Source: an uncultured Clostridia bacterium
GTDB lineage: Bacteria > Bacillota > Clostridia > TANB77 > CAG-508
Length of the DNA: 64,000 nt
Reading direction: 5' to 3'
Assembly (NCBI GenBank): GCA_934130085.1
Contig: CAKOXK010000004.1
Location: forward strand, 39,083-103,082
This document shows positions 48,576 through 56,920 of the stretch, in pieces. How positions within the stretch are numbered: the stretch's first letter is position 1; each line of letters begins with the position of its first letter. The translations under genes were made by a program, and so were the position numbers. The notes beneath the pieces are model-generated. The model worked only from the letters and a program-made list of their open reading frames with translations, made no database searches and was not told where the DNA came from.

Positions 48576-50015
48576 ATGAAAGATTTTAGAAAAACAAAAA
48601 TTATAGGCACAATTGGACCTGCTAGTGAGTCTGAAGAAATGCTTACTAAATTAATGAATGCAGGTTTAAATGTATGTAGAATTAATTTTTCTCATGGTGG
48701 TTATGAGGAGAATGCTGAGAAAATCGCTACAATTAAGAGATGTAGAGAAAAGTTAAATTTACCAATTGCTATGGCTCTTGATACTAAGGGACCAGAGATT
48801 AGAACTGGTAAACTTGAGTCTGGCGATGAGAAAGTTACTATTGAAGAAGGACAAGAATTTACATTTGTTCATGATGATATTATTGGTAATAATACAAAGA
48901 CTACAATTAGTTTTAAAGATTTATATAAAGATGTAAAACCTGGCTCAACTATTCTTGTTGATGATGGTGCAATTGAGTTTGAAGTTAAAGAAATTAAAGG
49001 ACAAGATATTGTTTGTGTTGCTAAGAATACTGGTAGATTAGGTTCTAGAAAAACAATGAATATTCCTGGAGTATTTATTAACTTACCAGCTCTTGGTGCT
49101 AAAGATATTGATGATATTACAAAAGGTGTAAAAGCTGGTTTTGATTATATTTTCGCTTCTTTTGTTAGAAGAGCAGATGATGTTAAACAAATTAGAAAAT
49201 TACTTGATGATAATGGTGGTCAACAAATTGGCATTATTTCAAAGATTGAGAGTCAAGAGGGTATTGAAAATCTTGAAGACATTATTGCTTTATCAGATGG
49301 TATAATGGTTGCTAGAGGTGACATGGGTGTTGAAATTCCTATGGAGCAAGTTCCTATTGTTCAAAAGCATATTATTAAGAGATGTAATGAAGTTGGAAAG
49401 CCTGTTATAACTGCTACTCAAATGCTTGAGTCAATGCAATCTAGCCCAAGACCTACAAGAGCAGAAGTTTCTGATGTTGCTAATGCTGTTTATGATTTAA
49501 CAGGATGCATTATGCTTTCTGGTGAATGTGCAATGGGTAAATATCCAGTTGAGTGCGTTGAAGATATGGTTAAAATATCTAAGGCTATTGAAGGTGATAC
49601 AAATTACTGGAAGAGATTCCAAACAAAAGGATTTGTTGGCGCTGAAGATAACTTAAAGGCTAATATTGCTTATACATCATGTGTAACAGCAAAGGATGTT
49701 AATGCAAATGCTATTGTTGCATATACTCATACAGGTGAAACTGCTAATATTCTTTCAGGATATAGACCTGCATGCCCAATAATTGCAATAACTGATAATG
49801 TTAAAACATATCATAAATTATCACTTGACCAAAATGTAGTGCCTGTATTTATAGAAGCAGAAGAAACAATTGATGCTACTATTGGTAAAGGAATTACTAA
49901 ACTTGAAAATGATGGTATTCTTGAAAAAGGTGATAAGATTGTAATTGCTGGTGGAAATAAAATACTTCCACTACAGAAAGAAAGCCAAGTAATTGGTGGA
50001 ATAATGAATATATAA
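48576..50015 (+). CDS. pyk: Pyruvate kinase
   Basis: 479 aa; transfers phosphate from PEP to ADP, the last glycolytic step. RKTKIIGTIGPASESEEML and CRINFSHGGYEENAE open the barrel. The catalytic Lys is in IISKIESQEGIENLEDII, with GIMVARGDMGVEIP and ITATQMLESMQSSPRPTRAE giving the metal and K+ site. The C-terminal alpha/beta domain is standard, and there is no extra PEP-utiliser domain. AGGGAGGA precedes the ATG. T-ending codons are more frequent than in neighbouring genes, which fits high expression. Confidence 0.97.
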   Translation: MKDFRKTKIIGTIGPASESEEMLTKLMNAGLNVCRINFSHGGYEENAEKIATIKRCREKLNLPIAMALDTKGPEIRTGKLESGDEKVTIEEGQEFTFVHDDIIGNNTKTTISFKDLYKDVKPGSTILVDDGAIEFEVKEIKGQDIVCVAKNTGRLGSRKTMNIPGVFINLPALGAKDIDDITKGVKAGFDYIFASFVRRADDVKQIRKLLDDNGGQQIGIISKIESQEGIENLEDIIALSDGIMVARGDMGVEIPMEQVPIVQKHIIKRCNEVGKPVITATQMLESMQSSPRPTRAEVSDVANAVYDLTGCIMLSGECAMGKYPVECVEDMVKISKAIEGDTNYWKRFQTKGFVGAEDNLKANIAYTSCVTAKDVNANAIVAYTHTGETANILSGYRPACPIIAITDNVKTYHKLSLDQNVVPVFIEAEETIDATIGKGITKLENDGILEKGDKIVIAGGNKILPLQKESQVIGGIMNI

Positions 50016-50048
50016 GTTAAATTTATATTATAATTTTTTAAATGTATA

Positions 50049-50090
50049 CCCCTTGTTATTAGAGAAAACTAATAACAAGGGGGTTCTTTA
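50049..50090 (+). terminator. Strong terminator after pyk
   Basis: A perfect 14-bp stem (50049-50062 with 50069-50082) with loop AGAAAA, followed by GTTCTTT. Confidence 0.9.
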
Positions 50091-50171
50091 TGATGAAGCC
50101 TCTCTAAATTTTATAGTCACATTAAATGTTTTTTAAGAATAAAATGTAATATAAAAAATTAAGGAGGCAGT

Positions 50172-50480
50172 ATGTACAGATATCAGAATAATTCAAATAG
50201 CTGTTCTTGCACTAATAATATGGTTTCAACATCTGCAAGAAATAATCAAAATGATAAATCAAAATGCTCGTGTGGATTTACTGATCAAAATGTTTTTCCT
50301 ACTAATTATATGTATGGTCAAAGTTATGTTCCAATTCAGTATATTGATAAAACATTTAAGCCAGATGTAGGATTAAGAATGGGAACTATTTTTCCTGAGC
50401 TTGTAAGTCCTTATGATCCAGGAGATAGTATGAGAGAGAATAGGTACTTAAGAGAGCAGACAAGAAATATAGGAAAATGA
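50172..50480 (+). CDS. cotJA: Spore coat protein CotJA
   Basis: 102 aa. The C-terminal half has the CotJA signature YVPIQYIDKTFKPDVGLRMG and TIFPELVSPYDPGD. The N-terminal 45 residues are Asn/Ser/Cys-rich and longer than in B. subtilis, with CSCTNN and KCSCGF cysteines that may cross-link in the coat. AAGGAGGC precedes the ATG. It is the first gene of cotJABC, made in the mother cell under sigma-E in relatives. Confidence 0.9.
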   Translation: MYRYQNNSNSCSCTNNMVSTSARNNQNDKSKCSCGFTDQNVFPTNYMYGQSYVPIQYIDKTFKPDVGLRMGTIFPELVSPYDPGDSMRENRYLREQTRNIGK

Positions 50481-50528
50481 AAAAGTGGATAGTAATTATT
50501 TAGTTTAAATTTTTTAATAGGAGGAAAT

Positions 50529-50810
50529 ATGTACTATAATTGTGTGACTTCTTGTGATAATAGTAATATGACACAAGAAGAGCTTATGAATAAAGTGCAA
50601 TCGTATGCTTTTGCAATTAATGATTTAATATTGTACTTAGATACACATCCAACATGTGAAAAGGCATTGGTACTTCATAATGAATATGCAAATGAATATA
50701 AAAAATGTTATGAGGCTTATGAAAGAAAATACGGCCCACTTTCAATTTATTGTCCATGTGAAAGTTATAGGTGGATATCATCACCATGGCCATGGGAAGG
50801 AGAAAATTAG
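50529..50810 (+). CDS. cotJB: Spore coat protein CotJB
   Basis: 93 aa. NKVQSYAFAINDLILYLDTH followed by YANEYKKCYEAYERKYGPLS and WPWEGEN at the end is the standard CotJB pattern. TAGGAGGAAA precedes the ATG. It lies 48 bp after cotJA and ends 3 bp before cotJC, whose ribosome binding site is within its last codons. Confidence 0.93.
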   Translation: MYYNCVTSCDNSNMTQEELMNKVQSYAFAINDLILYLDTHPTCEKALVLHNEYANEYKKCYEAYERKYGPLSIYCPCESYRWISSPWPWEGEN

Positions 50811-50813
50811 CAA

Positions 50814-51416
50814 ATGTGGAATTATAGCAAAATGCTTCAATATCCAATAAAAATAAAAAATAAGGATCCAATGTTGGCAAGATGGATAATAAGTCAATAT
50901 GGTGGACCTGATGGAGAACTTGGAGCATCACTTAGATATTTATCACAAAGGTTTGATATGCCAGATCAAAAGGCAAAAGCAACGTTAAATGATATAGGAA
51001 CAGAAGAGCTAAGTCATCTTGAAATGGTAGGAACACTAGTTCATCAACTAACAAAAGACGCAACAATAGATGAGATAAAGAAAGCCGGCTTACAGGCATA
51101 TTATACAGACCATGGATTAGATGTATATCCACAATCTGCTGGTAACATTCCATTTAATGCAGTTGCATTTGCAGCTAAAGGTGATCCAATTGCAAATTTG
51201 CAAGAAGACTTAGCAGCAGAGCAGAAAGCAAGAGCAACTTATGAAAAATTAATAGATTTATCAACTGATAATGTTGATGCATTAAATGTTTTAAGGTATC
51301 TAAGAGAGAGAGAAATTGTTCACTTCCAAAGATTTGGAGAAGCACTTCGTAATGTTCAAGACTTATTAATGCAAAAAAGATGTTTCTCAATGAATAACAA
51401 TAAAACATCAAATTAA
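50814..51416 (+). CDS. cotJC: Spore coat manganese-catalase-like protein CotJC
   Basis: 200 aa. WNYSKMLQYPIKIKNKDPML, then the di-metal ligands in TEELSHLEMVGTL (Glu and His) and AEQKARATYEKLIDL with REREIVHFQRFGEAL form the ferritin-like four-helix bundle of Mn-catalases. It would be built into the coat and could protect the spore from peroxide. The start follows the cotJB stop by 3 nt with GGAGAAAA upstream. Confidence 0.95.
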   Translation: MWNYSKMLQYPIKIKNKDPMLARWIISQYGGPDGELGASLRYLSQRFDMPDQKAKATLNDIGTEELSHLEMVGTLVHQLTKDATIDEIKKAGLQAYYTDHGLDVYPQSAGNIPFNAVAFAAKGDPIANLQEDLAAEQKARATYEKLIDLSTDNVDALNVLRYLREREIVHFQRFGEALRNVQDLLMQKRCFSMNNNKTSN

Positions 51417-51440
51417 AATATTCATTCAAAATTTAAAATT

Positions 51441-51480
51441 TCCATGAGCTTATAAGCAAATTTGAGCCCATGGATTTATT
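51441..51480 (+). terminator. Probable terminator of cotJABC
   Basis: TCCATGAGCT (51441-51450) and GCCCATGGA (51466-51474) pair with one mismatch, followed by TTTATT. I see no gene between 51417 and 51742. Confidence 0.55.
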
Positions 51481-51742
51481 TAATTCTAATGAAAAATGAA
51501 GGAAACAGGCATTGAAAAATGTGCAATACAAAATCTTATTTATTTCGATATGCGCTAAGTATAGTAATTTTATATCGTCAAGTAAAAAATTAAATGTGAT
51601 TCTGTAAAATAAACGCAATTTATACGGGAAAGGGCAAGTTTTAAAGTAATTTTATATAACTGAAATTAAAAAAAATAATAGTATTTTTGATTTGTCTGTG
51701 ATATACTATTATTGAAAATTTTAAAGGGAGGAGTTGGTAAAT

Positions 51743-51955
51743 ATGGCTAATGTAAAACAACGAATGCTAGATATTGTTGATTCGGTTCCAAAAGATTATT
51801 TTGATGGTCTAAATCACACGGAAATGATATTTAAACTTATGTTTGAGTACATAGATAGATATGGCGAAGACGAAACAACTATCATTCCAGGGACAAACAA
51901 GCATTTAACTAGAAAGACTATAAAAGAAATGCTCGAAAATAAAAGTCTAAAATAA
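51743..51955 (+). CDS. Small 70-aa helical protein upstream of the toxin module
   Basis: ATG 51743 is chosen because GGGAGGAG ends 9 nt before it; an earlier in-frame start at 51734 overlaps that site. ANVKQRMLDIVDSVPKDYFD, then EMIFKLMFEYIDRYG and NKHLTRKTIKEMLENK. It is soluble and helical. No family is recognised. It lies 28 bp before an antitoxin-like gene and may be part of the same small module. Confidence 0.5.
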   Translation: MANVKQRMLDIVDSVPKDYFDGLNHTEMIFKLMFEYIDRYGEDETTIIPGTNKHLTRKTIKEMLENKSLK

Positions 51956-51983
51956 AAGTCTAAATTGAAAGGAGATAATGAAA

Positions 51984-52175
51984 ATGGATTTTATGAAAAA
52001 AACTTTAAATCAAATTAACTCTCAGAATAATACTCTATATGATTTTATATATAATCTAGTTTTTTTAATGTCGTTAGAAGAAAGTGAAGATGATATTAAA
52101 AATAATAGAGTTATGACTGTTGATGAATCGAAAGAGAGGTTGATGCAAGAATATGACTATCTCGATATCAAATAA
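51984..52175 (+). CDS. Antitoxin-like small acidic protein
   Basis: 63 aa from ATG 51984 (AAAGGAG 9 nt upstream; ATG 51978 is too close to that site). DFMKKTLNQINSQNNTLYDF, LMSLEESEDDIKNNRVMTVD and ESKERLMQEYDYLD: a short acidic protein whose gene overlaps the downstream ParE-like toxin gene by 23 nt, the usual antitoxin-first arrangement. The assignment rests on position and size. Confidence 0.55.
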   Translation: MDFMKKTLNQINSQNNTLYDFIYNLVFLMSLEESEDDIKNNRVMTVDESKERLMQEYDYLDIK

Positions 52176-52443
52176 AGCTTATAATCATCTACGAAGTATT
52201 GCAAAATTTTCTTCAAAAATTTCATCTAGCTATGCCAATAAAGTTATTAATGAGATATATTCTAATATATATTCAATTCAAAGTGCCCCATATATTGGAA
52301 GGTACGTCCCTGAACTTTTAGACAAGCTTATAATTTTTTAAATCATTTGTTCAATTAAATTCTTATATACGGAATCCCCAATTTATAATTTATAGCTAAT
52401 TTAATTCAGATTTTATGAAATATCTTAAAGATAATAAGTAGAA
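52153..52443 (+). pseudogene. ParE/RelE-type toxin, truncated by frameshifts
   Basis: The open part (to 52341) reads SISNKAYNHLRSIAKFSSKI, then AYSNIYSIQ-type helix and PYIGRYVPELLDKL, the N-terminal two thirds of a ParE-like toxin. The frame then closes. Remnants of the C-terminal strands appear in other frames, for example NSDFMKYLKDNK ending at 52443. The toxin is therefore probably inactive. After it, 52444-52620 is TTATAT-rich simple sequence. Confidence 0.6.
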
Positions 52444-52622
52444 AATGTTTTGATTGTTTTTTTATATTTCTTATATCCTTTATATCCTTTATATTTCTTA
52501 TATCATTTATATATCTTTATTATCTATACTACTAACATTACTTCGATATCTTCTTTTATCTACACTTCTAACAAATATTTTTCAAAAATAATAAGAGCAT
52601 ATTTAAACATGTAAGCAAAGTA

Positions 52623-52653
52623 TTGACTTAAATCTGACATGATGTTATATAAT
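52623..52653 (+). promoter_or_regulatory. Promoter of the DUF362 gene
   Basis: TTGACT (52623-52628), 19-bp spacer, TATAAT (52648-52653). Confidence 0.55.
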
Positions 52654-52712
52654 ATAGCTATCAGAATTTAACAATAAAGAAATAGATAAATTAAAGAAAA
52701 GGAGGTAAAGTT

Positions 52713-53597
52713 ATGGAAAAATCAAAAGTATATTTTACTAATATAATTACACCAGAAAGTGTTGTTAAAATGTATGAAACACTTAATGTTAACTTACCTG
52801 GAAAGGTTGCTGTAAAGCTTCATTCAGGAGAAAAAGGAAATCAAAATTATCTTAGACCTGAATTTGCAAAAGCAATAGTTGAGAGGGTAAATGGAACAGT
52901 TGTTGAATGCAATACTGCCTACAGTGGTGCAAGAAATACTACAAAGAAACATGAAGAATTAATGAAAGAGCATGGCTGGAGTAAATATTTTAATGTAGAT
53001 ATAATGGATGCAGATAATAATGATTTGAAACTTGATATTCAAAATGGCAAGGTAATCAAAGAGAATTATGTTGGAAATCACATTCAAAACTATGATTCAA
53101 TGCTTGTTCTATCACACTTTAAAGGTCATCCAATGGGTGGATATGGCGGAGCAATAAAGCAACTTTCAATTGGATGTGCATCTTCAAGAGGAAAAACATG
53201 GATACATTCAGCAGGATTAACAAAAGACCCTGATAAATTATGGAGTAATTTACCTGAACAAGATAAATTCTTGGAGGCAATGGCTGATGCTGCTTCATCA
53301 GTTCACAACATGTTTAAAAATAAAATTGTTTATATAAATGTTATGTGCAATATGTCAGTTGATTGTGATTGCTGTGCAATTGCAGAAGATCCTTGCATGA
53401 AAGATGTAGGTATACTTGCAAGTACAGATCCAATTGCAATTGATCAAGCTTGTATTGATATAATTTATAATTCAAAAGATCCAGGCAGAGATCATTTTGT
53501 TGCAAGAGTTGAAAGACAGCATGGTGTTCATACAATAGAAGCGGCAAATGAACTTGACTTTGGAACAAGTAAATATGAATTAATAAAGATTGATTGA
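52713..53597 (+). CDS. DUF362 domain protein
   Basis: 294 aa. KVAVKLHSGEKGNQNYLRPE, VVECNTAYSGARNTT, MLVLSHFKGHPMGGYGGAIK-QLSIGCASSRGK and STDPIAIDQACIDIIY follow the DUF362 pattern, found alone or beside ferredoxin domains. The Cys-rich stretch NMSVDCDCCAIAEDPCMKDV (about residues 213-232) could hold a metal or cluster, but there is no separate 4Fe-4S ferredoxin domain. AAAGGAGGT precedes the ATG. The exact function is unknown. Confidence 0.85.
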   Translation: MEKSKVYFTNIITPESVVKMYETLNVNLPGKVAVKLHSGEKGNQNYLRPEFAKAIVERVNGTVVECNTAYSGARNTTKKHEELMKEHGWSKYFNVDIMDADNNDLKLDIQNGKVIKENYVGNHIQNYDSMLVLSHFKGHPMGGYGGAIKQLSIGCASSRGKTWIHSAGLTKDPDKLWSNLPEQDKFLEAMADAASSVHNMFKNKIVYINVMCNMSVDCDCCAIAEDPCMKDVGILASTDPIAIDQACIDIIYNSKDPGRDHFVARVERQHGVHTIEAANELDFGTSKYELIKID

Positions 53598-53634
53598 TAT
53601 TTAAAAGTGTAATGTAGAAATAAAGAATAAAACA

Positions 53635-53731
53635 TATAATAGATTAATTAAATTATAAGATGCTAATAAAAATGTATAATAGATTAATTAAATTATAAGA
53701 TTTTAATAAAAATGTATAATATATCAATCAA
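53635..53731 (+). repeat. 40-bp tandem direct repeat containing TATAAT
   Basis: The unit TATAATAGATTAATTAAATT plus AATAAAAATG-type filler recurs at 53635, 53675 and (partly diverged) 53715, a period of exactly 40 bp. Each unit begins with a -10-like TATAAT. It lies in the leader of the HMA protein gene. Confidence 0.8.
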
Positions 53732-53812
53732 TTGAAATTATAAATATTAATTAGAAACGTTAAATATTAATTAAAATTTCTGAATATTATAAAAAGTATA
53801 GGAGGGACAATA

Positions 53813-54016
53813 ATGAAAGATATAAATTTAAAGGTTGAAGGGATGGAATGTAAAGGCTGTGAAAACAGAATTCAAAATACACTTTTAATGGTTGACGGAG
53901 TAAAAGATGTTAAAGCTGACCATGTAAGTGGAAACGTAAAAATAAAGGCAGATGATAATGTTAATGAAGAAGAATTAAAACAAAAAATAGAAGAGTTAGA
54001 TTACAAAGTATTATAA
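53813..54016 (+). CDS. Heavy-metal-associated (CopZ-like) domain protein
   Basis: 67 aa HMA ferredoxin-fold domain: INLKVEGMECKGCENRIQNT with the metal-binding GMxCxxC, VDGVKDVKADHVSGNVKIKA and a final helix. It would carry Cu(I) or a similar ion in the cytoplasm. GGAGGGAC precedes the ATG. No metal ATPase is seen in the window, so the delivery partner must be elsewhere. Confidence 0.9.
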   Translation: MKDINLKVEGMECKGCENRIQNTLLMVDGVKDVKADHVSGNVKIKADDNVNEEELKQKIEELDYKVL

Positions 54017-54133
54017 TTACAAAGAAAATAATATTTTAAGTATGACATTTAGTTTCTTTTCTATTGTAATAAATGGTCAAAGATTGTTATAATGAGATTA
54101 TGTTGGCATTATAATAATTATGAGGAGAAAATT

Positions 54134-55816
54134 ATGTGGCAAATCAAAGATTTAAAGAATAGAGGAAAGAAAAATTTAAAAAACAACTTATGGACATTAC
54201 TTTTAGTAGGACTTTTCATGACCTTAATAATTGGCGAGTATTTTATTAATAATGATAGTTTTACAAATCTAAATATACTTAATGACATTATAAAGGAAAA
54301 AGATAATAATTTAGGGCAAACTATTGTAGAAAATAAGGATTATGTAGATAAATACTTTAATGAATCACTCACAAAATTATTTACAGGAAAAACTACAAGT
54401 CTTATTCAGAAATATAATGAAGAGCACAATGTTACAAAAGGTGTATTTTACACAATATTTAATGCTTTTACGATAGGAAAAAAGCAATTGCAAAACATTG
54501 CTTATTCTATGGATAGTTTTGGTGAGCAAAATATAGGGCAGAAAACACTAATTCTAATTGTGGCAGCTTTAGCACTAGGACTAAAAATATTTATATCTAA
54601 CCCGATATTAATAGGCGAAAGCAGAATATATTTAGAAAGTATTAATTATAGAAATACAAAACTTAGGAGAATGCTATTTCCTTTTAGGAGAGAAAGATAT
54701 ATTAAAACTGTAAAGTCAGTCCTAAGAATGAAAATATATCAGTTTCTTTGGAACTTTACAATTATAGGTGGAATCATAAAGAGCTACTCGTACAAGATGT
54801 GTACATATATTATTGCGGAAAATCCAAACATATCAAGTAAAGACGTTATAAGAATGTCTAGAGAAATGATGAATAAAAATAAATGGCAGTGTTTCAAGCT
54901 AGACTTATCATTTATACTATGGTACGCATTAGAATATTTATCATTTGGATTATTTGGAATTTATGTTAGCCCTTATGTAAAATCAACTTATACAGCATTA
55001 TATGAAACACTAAGAAAAGATTATATTGAAAATAAAAGATATAATTATGAAATGTTAAATGACAATGTATTATTTGATAGAGGCCTATTAAAAGAAAAAT
55101 ACCCTGACTATTCAAATGAAGCGTTAAATGCAATTCAAAAATATCCTGATAATTACGAAATAGCGATTAAAAAGATAAAAATAGACTATGATAAAAAGTA
55201 TAAGTTAACATCATTAATACTATTTTTCTTTATATTCTCATTTGCTGGATGGCTATGGGAAGTTGGACTATTCATATTTAATTATGGTGTATTTGTTAAC
55301 AGAGGAACATTATACGGGCCTTGGCTTCCAATATACGGAACAGGATGCACTCTTATAATTATAGCAACCCAGTTCAAAACATTCAGACAAATATTAAAGA
55401 AACCATTCCTTACATTCTTTGTAGTAATGATTGGGTGCACAGTAATTGAATACTTAACCTCATGGTATATTGAAATTGTAAATGGTGTAAGGTATTGGGA
55501 TTACACAGGAATCTTTTGCAATATTAACGGAAGAGTATGTTTAGAAAGTGCCATTTTCTTTGGAATAGGAGGAAGCATTTGTGTTTACTTTATAGCACCG
55601 TTCCTAGAAAGATTAATCCAAAAATTTGATAATAAAAAGAAAATTGCAGCATGTATTATGCTTGTCTCACTATTTTCTCTTGACCAAGTTTATTCACATT
55701 TCTACCCACATATAGGAGAAGGAATAACAGAAGAAATGAAAGAGAACAAAAGAGAGACGATTATAACTATAGACACAAACTTAAATAAAGAATTGCAGGA
55801 ACAAGTAAGTGATTAG
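54134..55816 (+). CDS. Fusion of DUF975 and CmpB-type (putative ABC permease) membrane domains
   Basis: 560 aa from ATG 54134 (TGAGGAGAA upstream); the frame opens earlier but without a ribosome binding site. Residues 1-300 are DUF975-like: WQIKDLKNRGKKNLKNNLWT, NPILIGESRIYLESINY, MLFPFRRERYIKTVKSVLRM and SREMMNKNKWQCFKLDLSFI with several helices. A soluble linker (about 310-365) precedes a second multi-helix part with AGWLWEVGLFIFNYGVFVNR, GTLYGPWLPIYGTGCTL and WDYTGIFCNINGRVCLESA, which matches the CmpB/DUF1113 group. The fusion suggests the two act together at the membrane. Function unknown. Confidence 0.8.
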   Translation: MWQIKDLKNRGKKNLKNNLWTLLLVGLFMTLIIGEYFINNDSFTNLNILNDIIKEKDNNLGQTIVENKDYVDKYFNESLTKLFTGKTTSLIQKYNEEHNVTKGVFYTIFNAFTIGKKQLQNIAYSMDSFGEQNIGQKTLILIVAALALGLKIFISNPILIGESRIYLESINYRNTKLRRMLFPFRRERYIKTVKSVLRMKIYQFLWNFTIIGGIIKSYSYKMCTYIIAENPNISSKDVIRMSREMMNKNKWQCFKLDLSFILWYALEYLSFGLFGIYVSPYVKSTYTALYETLRKDYIENKRYNYEMLNDNVLFDRGLLKEKYPDYSNEALNAIQKYPDNYEIAIKKIKIDYDKKYKLTSLILFFFIFSFAGWLWEVGLFIFNYGVFVNRGTLYGPWLPIYGTGCTLIIIATQFKTFRQILKKPFLTFFVVMIGCTVIEYLTSWYIEIVNGVRYWDYTGIFCNINGRVCLESAIFFGIGGSICVYFIAPFLERLIQKFDNKKKIAACIMLVSLFSLDQVYSHFYPHIGEGITEEMKENKRETIITIDTNLNKELQEQVSD

Positions 55817-55905
55817 GTATGTTAACTATGGGACTAAATATGATTGATAATTAATCATACAAAAGATTCAATGAAAAATAGATAAAGATAAAATGAAAAT
55901 AAAGT

Positions 55906-55946
55906 AAAAATAGAGTCTTGTATAAATTGCTTGGGGCTCTATTTTT
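55906..55946 (+). terminator. Terminator of the DUF975/CmpB gene
   Basis: AAAAATAGAGTC (55906-55917) pairs with GGCTCTATTTTT (55935-55946) with one wobble, ending in a T-run. Confidence 0.8.
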
Positions 55947-55970
55947 GCTATTATTATAAAGAACATAAAT

Positions 55971-56119
55971 AAAAAGAGATTTAATATTATGTTTTTTTTC
56001 ATGCTTTGTTCGTTTCTTTCTTCGTTAGTCAAAATTAACTTTCGGAAGAAAGAAACATTCGCGCTTCGCATGTAAGCTAACGCAGCATTGAAAAATAACA
56101 TAATATTAAATCTCTTTTT
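55971..56119. repeat. Intergenic hairpin repeat (MITE-like), copy 3
   Basis: 149 bp. The ends AAAAAGAGATTTAATATTAT and the complementary right end pair over about 34 nt. The inner stem GTTTCTTTCTTC (56012-56023) / GAAGAAAGAAAC (56045-56056) and TTCGCGCTTCGCATGTAAGC are shared with copies 2 and 1. It lies between convergent genes. Confidence 0.9.
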
Positions 56120-56145
56120 CTGTAGTTCTAATTATATGGCACTCT

Positions 56146-56709
56146 TTAAGCTAGACTTGCTTTTCCATCAAGTAAATCTTGTTTTGAAAGTAATTCGTAG
56201 CAATGTCTGCATAGTGATAGATATTCTTTATCTCCAATAACTATATCACAATCTTTACCACCTTTAAAATATGTAAAAATAGCATTTTCATTTTTACAGT
56301 TATCGCAAATTGCTGTCATCATATTTATATTATCGGCAATGCAAAGCAAATCAGCCATTTTGCCAAATGGTTTCTTTTCGGCTGTTAAGTTAAGTCCAGC
56401 AATAAAAAACTTTTTACCAGAGTCAGCCATTTGCTCAATTGTTTTAACATTTCCTTTTAAAAATTGGAACTCATCAATACAGTACACTTCAGCATCATAT
56501 TTTTCAAGGTCAGATATTTTGTTAATTATAGTTGCGGGAATGTCAATTCCGTTTCTTGAGGCTACTACATTAGAACCTTCTCTAGTATCTATTGAAGGTT
56601 TAAACATTTTTACTTTTTTTCCAGCTATAAGCTGTCTTTTATATTCGTTTAAAATTTGTTGAGTTTTTCCACATTTCATTGGACCAGAATAAACATTTAT
56701 GTCACCCAT
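56146..56709 (-). CDS. tdk: Thymidine kinase
   Basis: 187 aa type II thymidine kinase salvaging thymidine to dTMP. P-loop YSGPMKCGKTQQIL near the N-terminus, the Walker B/catalytic CIDEFQFLKG, and the lasso region with Asn-rich TREGSNVVASRNG. The structural zinc is held by CDNC and CRHC (about 135 and 167). Motif order and length are those of family TK1. AAAGGAA precedes the ATG on the - strand. It is transcribed divergently from murB. Confidence 0.94.
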   Translation of the reverse strand: MGDINVYSGPMKCGKTQQILNEYKRQLIAGKKVKMFKPSIDTREGSNVVASRNGIDIPATIINKISDLEKYDAEVYCIDEFQFLKGNVKTIEQMADSGKKFFIAGLNLTAEKKPFGKMADLLCIADNINMMTAICDNCKNENAIFTYFKGGKDCDIVIGDKEYLSLCRHCYELLSKQDLLDGKASLA

Positions 56710-56920
56710 TTTGATAAATTCCTTTCTTTAAGTCAAAAAAATTGTCTTTTCACTGAAAGACTTAATGATTGTCTTTTGATTGACAAAGATATAATAATAC
56801 AATCATGAAAAACTTACAAGCAAAATTCGACAAAAAATATAAATGTTATTTTTGTAATAATATTGTAAAAGACCCATATAAATGATAAAATAAAGAGGCT
56901 ATTTAGGAGGAATATATCTT

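Noticed and set aside
52444..52540. TTATAT-type tandem repeats as a functional array
   Set aside because: Irregular AT-rich simple sequence without constant period or conserved unit; best explained by slippage.
56339..56662. A 107-aa + strand ORF inside tdk
   Set aside because: It is the complement of conserved tdk codons (P-loop and zinc regions), so the - strand gene is the real one.
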